Positions 14,091 through 19,176 of a stretch of DNA of 19,176 nt are shown here, in pieces. Source of the DNA: Symbiobacteriaceae bacterium. Lineage in GTDB: Bacteria; Bacillota_E; Symbiobacteriia; Symbiobacteriales; Symbiobacteriaceae. The position numbers and the translations under genes are program-made. How positions within the stretch are numbered: the stretch's first letter is position 1; each line of letters starts with the position of its first letter. Where the stretch lies: positions 1-19,176 of the forward strand of contig DAHVXO010000169.1 in the NCBI GenBank assembly GCA_027356675.1, given 5' to 3'. The notes beneath the pieces were generated by a model that saw only the letters and a program-made list of their open reading frames with translations, did not search any database and was not told the origin of the DNA.

Positions 14091-15160
14091 GTGGGCAGTT
14101 CCTGGGATTCCTCGTACCAGGAGGTCTCCTCGATTGCGGCGTTCGGGAAGTAATCACGGTAGCCTTCAACCTTATCGCCCTCGCGCAAACCGAAGTCTGT
14201 CCAGATGAGTTCGTAGAAGGGCGGCATGTCCAGGTCCTTGGCAATTTCAGGGTCGGTAGTCTCGACCTCGTGGTATTCGTGGTCGCACGTTGGGCCGTGG
14301 TCGCGCAACCAGTGTCCCTGAATCTTGGCCATGTTGCGCTTGATGTAGTAGCGCTCGACCTCGTCCCGGTGGAAATAGCCCTCGTACATGCAGGCGCCCA
14401 TCTTCTTCATTCGCAAGGCCTCACCGACGGCCGGATCCTGTGTAGTGGCGTAGAATCGCCCGTCCTCCTGTCCCTCCAGGTAGTGCAGGTGGTGCCCCTC
14501 CACAACGATGAAACAGACATGCCCAACCATGACGAAGTTGTTCTTCTTGTTGATGCGCCGAGTCACGGGCTTGCGGGGATAGTCGATGTGCTCGTAGCAG
14601 ATGTCCGCCTTGGCAAAGGGCCGGATGCTCCCATCCTCGGCGACCAGGACGAACTGGTCCTCGGAGTGCGAGAGGATCCGGCCCTTGTGCTCCCCCATGT
14701 CCGTGCGAAACTCGACGTCATACTTGTCTTCCGCTTCAGCCAGCCAGGCGTCCACCTGTTCGAGGCGCGACTCGGCAATCTCGCGATAGTACTCGGCGGC
14801 ACAATGCAGCTTGGCGCGGCCGGTCGCCTTGAAGACTTCTTCGACTTCGTCAGCGAATGACAGGGCGGCCGACGCGGGCATGGTCCCGCACGTCTCCTCG
14901 ATGAAGTAGTCGATCGTCCGGTCCATGGAGATCACGACGGCGTCCGTCCGGTCCTTGGTGAACGTCACGCGTTCTTCGTGTTCGCAGTTGAGGTCACCGC
15001 ACACGAGCAACCCTTCCGTGACGTCACCGGGATCCCAGTCCGTCCAGAACCCGACATCCAGCCCATCTTCGCCGTAGTAGGCCGGGAGCATCTCCCGTTC
15101 GCAGATGGGACATGGCACCACATGATCGCCGTTCTCCGAAATGTAAAGAAGCACCCCCAC
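14072..15160 (-). CDS. Unrecognised 362-residue protein with a split zinc-ribbon start
   Basis: I do not recognise this family. It starts at GTG 15160 with GAGGAGG four bases upstream (GTG 15154 is an alternative). Cys17 and Cys20 (CPIC) pair with Cys54 and Cys59 (CGDLNC), a likely zinc ribbon. Residues about 95-160 are helical and acidic. A central block (about 160-235) is rich in beta strands, with RILSHSEDQFVLVAEDG and FVMVGHVCFIVVEGHHLHY, the latter with clustered histidines. The C-terminal 130 residues are strongly acidic and aromatic (Tyr, Trp, Asp, Glu). There is no signal peptide or membrane span, so it is cytoplasmic. It stands alone on its strand, convergent with the SDR gene. Codon use and length are consistent with a real gene. 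It might bind nucleic acid or act as a stress or metabolic accessory, but nothing decides this. Confidence 0.8.
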   Translation of the reverse strand: MGVLLYISENGDHVVPCPICEREMLPAYYGEDGLDVGFWTDWDPGDVTEGLLVCGDLNCEHEERVTFTKDRTDAVVISMDRTIDYFIEETCGTMPASAALSFADEVEEVFKATGRAKLHCAAEYYREIAESRLEQVDAWLAEAEDKYDVEFRTDMGEHKGRILSHSEDQFVLVAEDGSIRPFAKADICYEHIDYPRKPVTRRINKKNNFVMVGHVCFIVVEGHHLHYLEGQEDGRFYATTQDPAVGEALRMKKMGACMYEGYFHRDEVERYYIKRNMAKIQGHWLRDHGPTCDHEYHEVETTDPEIAKDLDMPPFYELIWTDFGLREGDKVEGYRDYFPNAAIEETSWYEESQELPTYEDCM

Positions 15161-15211
15161 AGCACCTCCTCACCCAAGAACACGTGAGTTTTCGCTGTGA
15201 GGTTCGGTGGG

Positions 15212-15259
15212 AAACGGGGCCTTATCGTCGACACTTTCGGCGCTTCGGCCCCGTTTTTT
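15212..15259 (+). terminator. Strong intrinsic terminator with no gene ending before it
   Basis: Perfect 10-base arms AAACGGGGCC (15212-15221) and GGCCCCGTTT (15247-15256), loop of 25 bases, and a run of six T (15254-15259) on the plus strand. On the minus strand only three T follow. The nearest plus-strand gene upstream ends at 14090, and the next promoter (15405-15413) lies downstream. It sits in the gap 15161-15446, which otherwise holds only that promoter. Confidence 0.7.
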
Positions 15260-15404
15260 GTCGAAATTTGTACTCCTGTTTCCTCCGGTCCCGGTCAACG
15301 AGTGGCTACCGTAGCCGCCCTGTTGGTGACCCCGCCGCTCGCCCTGTCAGCCGGCCTCTGGCGGCTCCGCACCGCCTGGCTGACTGCGCCTGGCCACCAC
15401 CGCA

Positions 15405-15413
15405 TGGTATAAT
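15405..15413 (+). promoter_or_regulatory. Extended -10 promoter of the pxpBC operon
   Basis: TGgTATAAT is a consensus -10 box with the TGn extension; there is no good -35 box at the proper distance. Transcription would begin near 15420, about 27 bases before the start codon, with GGGAGGAA (15433-15440) as ribosome site. Confidence 0.65.
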
Positions 15414-15446
15414 GGGGACCAATGCCCCCCCCGGGAGGAAATGAGT

Positions 15447-17357
15447 ATGACAGAACGGCTGCAATTTGTCCCCTGCGGCGACCGCGCCCTCCTGGTCTAC
15501 CTTGGCTCGGCAATCGATCCCGAAGTGAACCGGGCGGTCCATGCGCTGACCCAGGCCCTGCGCGCCCTCGCACACCCGGCGATCGTCGAAATCACGCCCG
15601 GGTATCAGGCCCTCCTCATCGAATACGATCCGATCCGCGTCCGCCGCGAAACCCTGGAGGACCTGACGCTCGGTGCCATGGTGGGCCTGGCCCAGCGGGC
15701 GGGGACCGAGCGAACGGTAGAGATCCCGGTGCTCTACGGTGGCGAGATGGGTCCCGATCTCGCCGCCGTCGCCGCGCAGGCAAACCTCACGGTTGATGAG
15801 GTGGTCCGGCGCCACACAGAGGGGGCCTACCGGGTGTACTGCCTGGGCTTCAGCCCCGGCTTCGGCTACCTGGGCGGTCTCGACCCCGCCCTCCACACCC
15901 CGCGCCTGGCCGAACCGCGCACCAAGGTGCCGGGCGGCAGCGTGGGCATCGGCGGCAGTCAGACCGGGGTCTACCCCTCCCCCTCGCCGGCCGGCTGGCA
16001 CCTGATCGGCCGCACGCCCATCGGCCTGTTTGACCCGTTGCGCGTGCCGCCGACCCTGTTGGAGCCGGGCGATACCGTACGCTTTCAGCCCATCACGGCG
16101 GAACGCTTCACAGAGCTGGCGGACCAGGCCACCACCCGCCGCCGGCCTCTTCCTGAGTCTACCCCGGGGGGAACCGGCCTGCGGATCATCGCACCCGGCC
16201 TCCTCACCACCGTCCAGGACCTGGGGCGGCGCGGTTATCTCGCCTACGGCGTGCCTGTGGCCGGCGCAGCCGATTTCTGGTCCCTGATGGTCGGCAACTG
16301 GCTCCTGGGCAACCGGGCGCGCACACCCGCCCTGGAGCTCACGTTGCTGGGTCCGGAGATCGAATTCACCGGCCCGGTGGCTTTCTGTCTGTCCGGCGCT
16401 CCCCTGCCGGCGGAGCTGATCCCCGCCGGCGGGGGGTCACCGAAGCCCGTCCCCGGCTGGACCGCCCTGCTGGCAGGCCCCGGCGACCGTCTGCGCACCG
16501 GCGCGATGCCCGTGGGCTGCCGCGCTTACCTCTGCGTGGCCGGCGGCTTCGACCTGGAGCCCGTCCTGGGCAGTTACTCAGAGGACTTGTTCGCCAAGTT
16601 GGGACCCTTTGGGCGGTCGCTCCAGGCCGGCGACTGGCTGCCCACCGGCCTGCCCCTCCAGCCGCCGGCCGACCTGGCCGGCCGGGTCGTGCCTGCCGAT
16701 GTCCTGCCCAGGTTCACTGACCGGGCGCCCATCCGGGTGACGCGGGGTCCCCAGGTTGGGGCCTTTACCCCGGATGCCTACGCGACCCTCTTCAGCGCTC
16801 AGTATTCCGTCGGCCCGAACTCAGACAGGCAGGGGCTGCGCCTGCAAGGGCCAGCGCTGTCCCACACACAGAGCGCCGACATCCTATCCGAGCCGATTCC
16901 GACGGGGAGCATTCAGGTGCCGGCCAACGGCCAACCCATCCTGCTCATGAACAACCGCCAGAGCGTCGGCGGGTATGCGAAGATTGCCGTGGCCGTCTAC
17001 GCGGATGTGGCGGCGGCCGCCCAACTCCGCCCGGGCGACCGGCTCCGGTTTGCGGAGGTCGACCCGGCGGAGGCCCACGCCATCGCCTGGGCCGAGCGGC
17101 GGCGGCTGGCCCAGATTCGCCGCCACCTGGAGCGGTCGGTGGGCATCGTCGCCCAGATGGTCCCCTTCAGCGCCACCTCGGCCGTCGGTACTCCAGCCAT
17201 CGAAATCGGTGCCCGACCGGAGGCCGGGCCTGCACCGGAGGCCGGACCTGCACCGATGGTCACTCCCGCACCCATCGAGCCCACCCGCTCCCGCACCTTC
17301 CGGGTCACCCTGGCCGATATCACATTCGAGGCCGTCGTGGAAGAGGTGGACGGATGA
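15447..17357 (+). CDS. pxpBC: Fused 5-oxoprolinase subunits B and C (PxpB-PxpC, KipI-KipA type)
   Basis: A 636-residue fusion of two proteins usually encoded separately; with PxpA they form the ATP-dependent bacterial 5-oxoprolinase that opens 5-oxoproline to glutamate. ATG 15447 is eight bases from GGAGG; ATG 15441 is closer than ideal. Residues 1-225 are PxpB/KipI (AHS1), with GFSPGFGYLGG (134-144) and VPGGSVGIGG (161-170). Residues about 245-555 are PxpC/KipA (AHS2), starting at GLRIIAPGLLTTVQDLGRRGY (read as GLRIIAPGLL and TTVQDLGRRGY). After a PEAGPA-repeat linker (about 588-617), the last 19 residues, FRVTLADITFEAVVEEVDG, resemble the opening strand of biotinyl carrier domains. No pxpA is in the window. 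Fused AHS1-AHS2 also occurs in urea carboxylase, so a carboxylase-related role remains possible. Confidence 0.9.
   Translation: MTERLQFVPCGDRALLVYLGSAIDPEVNRAVHALTQALRALAHPAIVEITPGYQALLIEYDPIRVRRETLEDLTLGAMVGLAQRAGTERTVEIPVLYGGEMGPDLAAVAAQANLTVDEVVRRHTEGAYRVYCLGFSPGFGYLGGLDPALHTPRLAEPRTKVPGGSVGIGGSQTGVYPSPSPAGWHLIGRTPIGLFDPLRVPPTLLEPGDTVRFQPITAERFTELADQATTRRRPLPESTPGGTGLRIIAPGLLTTVQDLGRRGYLAYGVPVAGAADFWSLMVGNWLLGNRARTPALELTLLGPEIEFTGPVAFCLSGAPLPAELIPAGGGSPKPVPGWTALLAGPGDRLRTGAMPVGCRAYLCVAGGFDLEPVLGSYSEDLFAKLGPFGRSLQAGDWLPTGLPLQPPADLAGRVVPADVLPRFTDRAPIRVTRGPQVGAFTPDAYATLFSAQYSVGPNSDRQGLRLQGPALSHTQSADILSEPIPTGSIQVPANGQPILLMNNRQSVGGYAKIAVAVYADVAAAAQLRPGDRLRFAEVDPAEAHAIAWAERRRLAQIRRHLERSVGIVAQMVPFSATSAVGTPAIEIGARPEAGPAPEAGPAPMVTPAPIEPTRSRTFRVTLADITFEAVVEEVDG
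17217..17252 (+). repeat. Two tandem 18-base repeats coding a Pro/Ala/Glu linker
   Basis: Two 18-base units differing at one position (CCGGAGGCCGGGCCTGCA and its G-to-A variant) encode PEAGPA twice, followed by a degenerate third unit encoding PMVTPA up to 17270. They form a flexible linker before the C-terminal tail of the PxpB-PxpC protein. Confidence 0.8.
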
Positions 17358-18199
17358 AGATCCTGGTGGTCGGCGCCACGGGGGTCCTGGGCCGGCACGT
17401 CATCCCCCGTTTGCTCGAGCGCGGTCACGCTGTACGGGCCCTGGTCCGCCGCCCGGAGCAGCAGGCCGAACCCCTGACCCGCCTGGGCGCCGAGTCGGCC
17501 CCTGGCGATATCCTCGACCCCGCATCCCTGCTTGCCGCCGCGCACGGCTACGACGCCGTCCTCCACCTGGCCACCGCCATCCCCAAGCCCGGCGGCGCCC
17601 GGGATTGGAGCCGCAACGACCGGGTACGCCGGGAGGGCACGGCCAACCTGCTCGCCGCCGCCCGGGCCACCGGTGTGCGCCGATACGTCCAGCAGAGCAT
17701 TATCTTCCTTTATGGCGACCAGGGTCAGTCCATCGCCACCGAGGCGACCCCGCTCAACCCGGCCCCCTTCATCCAATCGGCCTCGGACATGGAAGACCGC
17801 GTCCGCGCCAGCGACCGGGACTGGTGCATCCTGCGGGGCGGCGCCTTTTACGGCCCCGGCACCGGTGCCGAAGACGGCTGGTACCAGGCAGCCCGAGCAG
17901 GCACCCTGCGCCTCCCCGGCGATGGCGCGGGCCTCACCTCCCTCATCCGTGTCGTTGATATGGCCCAGTCCGTGGTCCTGGCGACCGAAAAGGCCCGTCC
18001 CAGCACGACCTATAACGTCGTGGATGACGAACCCGTCTCATACCGGACGCTTTACACGCACATCGCTGCCAGCATCGGCGCGGCCCACCCGACCCCCGGC
18101 GGCCCGCCGACCCGTTCCCTGGGCTGCAGCAACGCCCGGCTGCGGGCAGAACTCGGCTGGACTCCCGCCTACCCGACCTACCGTTCGGGCCTCATCTAA
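17354..18199 (+). CDS. NAD(P)-binding epimerase-like SDR protein
   Basis: A 281-residue extended or atypical SDR protein coupled to pxpBC by an ATGA overlap. The nucleotide motif GATGVLGRH (residues 7-15) is intact, followed by a typical GDILDPASL after the third strand and a late LIRVVDMAQSVVLA and YNVVDDEPVSYRTL, as in nucleoside-sugar epimerases. The catalytic YxxxK is not obvious: the expected region reads FIQSASDMED. The protein is shorter than most extended SDRs (about 310-340 residues) and ends abruptly after YPTYRSGLI. It differs from the SDR at 13185 and is not a recent duplicate. Substrate unknown; the link to 5-oxoproline metabolism is positional only. Confidence 0.83.
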   Translation: MKILVVGATGVLGRHVIPRLLERGHAVRALVRRPEQQAEPLTRLGAESAPGDILDPASLLAAAHGYDAVLHLATAIPKPGGARDWSRNDRVRREGTANLLAAARATGVRRYVQQSIIFLYGDQGQSIATEATPLNPAPFIQSASDMEDRVRASDRDWCILRGGAFYGPGTGAEDGWYQAARAGTLRLPGDGAGLTSLIRVVDMAQSVVLATEKARPSTTYNVVDDEPVSYRTLYTHIAASIGAAHPTPGGPPTRSLGCSNARLRAELGWTPAYPTYRSGLI

Positions 18200-18398
18200 T
18201 CCAAAAAAGAGCGGCACCATGGACCTGTTGAAAAAGGGTGGCTATCGCTTCGGCCGGGCTAGACAGAACCGGAGCGGCAAATGCCGCTCCGGTTCACGCG
18301 TAAAGGATGGATGTGAAGATATTCTGGTGTCGGGCTGAGCTGCGCCAATATCCGGCCCGAATATGCCCTGCACACGTCCGGAGGCTCCGGTTGTGTAT
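18200..18398. other. Non-coding stretch after the pxpBC operon
   Basis: No convincing gene on either strand. It holds the perfect hairpin at 18266-18295. Together with the remnant at 18399-18596 and the gap to 18728 this forms about 530 bases without an intact gene, the least gene-dense part of the window. Confidence 0.6.
18266..18295. terminator. Perfect 13-base-pair hairpin, probable transcript end
   Basis: Arms GAACCGGAGCGGC (18266-18278) and GCCGCTCCGGTTC (18283-18295) pair without mismatch around the loop AAAT. It lies 66 bases after the SDR stop. No T-run follows, so it may be a factor-dependent terminator or a 3'-end-protecting hairpin. Confidence 0.55.
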
Positions 18399-18596
18399 CT
18401 ACCGAGTCTGAAAGGCTACGATCATACGCCAGTCGCTCTCGTCATGGCCCAACAGACGGGCCACATCGAAGTCACCCCACCAACCCGCAAACCGCCATCC
18501 TCCTGCCAATTCTACCAAGGCCAGCAGTTCCTGCGGGAGAAGTGGCCGCAAGTCCCCCCCCCGATTCGATAACTTCTCGGCGGTTATCTTGTTCAA
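18399..18596 (-). pseudogene. Probable remnant of a SAM-dependent methyltransferase (C-terminal end)
   Basis: A 65-codon open stretch with no ATG start (TTG at 18596) and no ribosome site. From about codon 16 it reads LRPLLPQELLALVELAG, then WWGDFD and DWRMIVAFQTR. This resembles the C-terminal end of many class I methyltransferases, where a P-x-ELxxLLxxAGF helix is followed by GDFDG and a final strand RMIVVAR. The SAM-binding part is absent. A run of nine C (18554-18562) lies at the boundary where the resemblance begins, a possible slippage point. It may be a decayed gene; coding as a tiny protein cannot be excluded. Confidence 0.4.
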
Positions 18597-18728
18597 CCGT
18601 AATGCGAGTGGTAACCTTCTGTCAACGACCCTTACGTCAGATTTCGGGGCGTAAGTGATATTCGAGGGCTTCAGAGCTAACCGAGGGTGGCCCCGGGCCC
18701 TGTCGCTGCCGATCGCTGTGCGGGGTGT
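18597..18728. other. Intergenic gap before the nuclease-like gene
   Basis: No gene is supported. CTTACG (18631-18636) and CGTAAG (18650-18655) make a short inverted repeat. No further methyltransferase sequence was recognised on the minus strand here. Confidence 0.4.
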
Positions 18729-19176
18729 CTACCCGTTGCGCGCCCGGTTGCCCTGTCGATCGCTCTGCTGAGCCTTGCGCCGGTATACGCCGCTTACGCG
18801 CTGTAGGTATTCGGCCAGCGGCTCGTGGCCCTCCAGATTCCGAAGCGGGAGCAGGCCCCTCGCCTTCTGCTGCAGCCGCTGCAAAGTCAGGTCTTCGGCC
18901 CGGAGAACTACCAGTGTGATGCCGCGCCGCATACAGATGGCTTCCTTCATGAGATCGCGGCCTTGCTGCTTCCAGGCCTTTTCCTGGCCTGGGAAGCGCT
19001 CAGTCGGACCATCATGTTGAGGACCATTGAACTCGAACGCGACCCGGGGCGGGTAGTAACGGTCGAACTGCATCAGCTCATCGGTGTAGGGGTTGACCAG
19101 GAAGGGCGGAGTGGCATTGTCCTGATATTCGTCGGTCGCCACAATGAGGGAGAGCGACTCCCGCATTAGCGCCTCG
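18729..19176 (-). CDS. PD-(D/E)XK/Vsr-like nuclease-fold protein, N-terminus outside the window
   Basis: At least 145 residues are visible. The frame is still open at the right edge (codons for E-A-L precede the first Met at 19166), so the true start probably lies beyond it. Counting from that Met, QFDRYYPPRVAFEFNGPQH (33-51) has the strand-Asp, strand-Glu and HisTail pattern of Vsr/DUF559-type endonuclease folds: Asp35, Glu45 and His51. It is followed by a helix with RDLMKEAICMRRG (70-82) and the strand ITLVVL. A DNA-cleaving or repair role is possible. The canonical E-x-K is replaced by E-F-N, with Lys74 from the helix perhaps taking its place. The tail is basic and polar. Standalone or part of a larger protein cannot be decided. 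Confidence 0.6.
   Translation of the reverse strand, partial: EALMRESLSLIVATDEYQDNATPPFLVNPYTDELMQFDRYYPPRVAFEFNGPQHDGPTERFPGQEKAWKQQGRDLMKEAICMRRGITLVVLRAEDLTLQRLQQKARGLLPLRNLEGHEPLAEYLQRVSGVYRRKAQQSDRQGNRARNG

Noticed and set aside
18363..18572. Small plus-strand open frame after the pxpBC operon.
   Set aside because: No ribosome site and no similarity; the opposite strand carries the methyltransferase-like tail.
1..19176. CRISPR arrays, tRNA, rRNA, insertion sequences or integrase genes.
   Set aside because: No regularly spaced repeats, no tRNA-like arm patterns, no transposase or integrase motifs were found by eye.

Overview
The window is GC-rich with dense, mostly co-oriented genes, strong GGAGG-type ribosome binding sites, overlapping ATGA/GTGA stop-start junctions and recognisable sigma-A promoters. 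It carries a lipoprotein-anchored ABC transporter and a Tat-exported molybdoenzyme. This suggests a high-GC Firmicute; a Symbiobacterium-like clostridium is my best guess from general knowledge and is not demonstrated by the sequence. No rRNA, tRNA, CRISPR array, insertion sequence or phage gene was seen.

Layout. (1) 1-2076, plus strand: a promoter with overlapping inverted repeat, an ArsR-family repressor, an MFS exporter-like protein and a CrcB/Fluc fluoride channel. (2) 2179-6254, minus strand: a complex-iron-sulfur-molybdoenzyme operon in the order Tat-exported catalytic subunit of NapA-like sequence, four-cluster ferredoxin (DmsB-like), DmsC-like quinol-oxidising membrane anchor, then a 60-residue single-span membrane protein. 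(3) 6497-11689, plus strand: lgt, a ModE-type DNA-binding domain fused to a TupA-like oxyanion-binding domain, the tungstate ABC transporter tupA-tupB-tupC, and a TPR protein with two C-terminal membrane spans. (4) 11686-13045: a four-span membrane protein and a DUF302 protein on the minus strand, divergent from a second ArsR-family regulator. (5) 13185-15160: an NAD-binding atypical SDR protein, convergent with an unrecognised 362-residue zinc-ribbon protein. (6) 15447-18199: a fused 5-oxoprolinase PxpB-PxpC protein and a second SDR protein. (7) 18200-19176: a stretch with a perfect hairpin, a likely methyltransferase remnant, and a PD-(D/E)XK-like nuclease that runs off the right edge.

How the parts fit. 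Regions 2 and 3 form a plausible unit: the tup system brings in tungstate or molybdate for the metal-pterin cofactor used by the respiratory enzyme, and Lgt lipidates TupA. The strongest new-looking element is the regulator at 7300-8343. It joins a ModE DNA-reading head to a captured TupA-like sensor. A perfect inverted repeat with the 9-6-9 geometry of a ModE box (8364-8387) lies exactly over the extended -10 of the tupA promoter, so a complete local feedback circuit can be read from the DNA. The two ArsR proteins are paralogues that both carry a cysteine pair at equivalent positions, and both have inverted repeats over their own promoters, suggesting thiol, persulfide or metal sensing.
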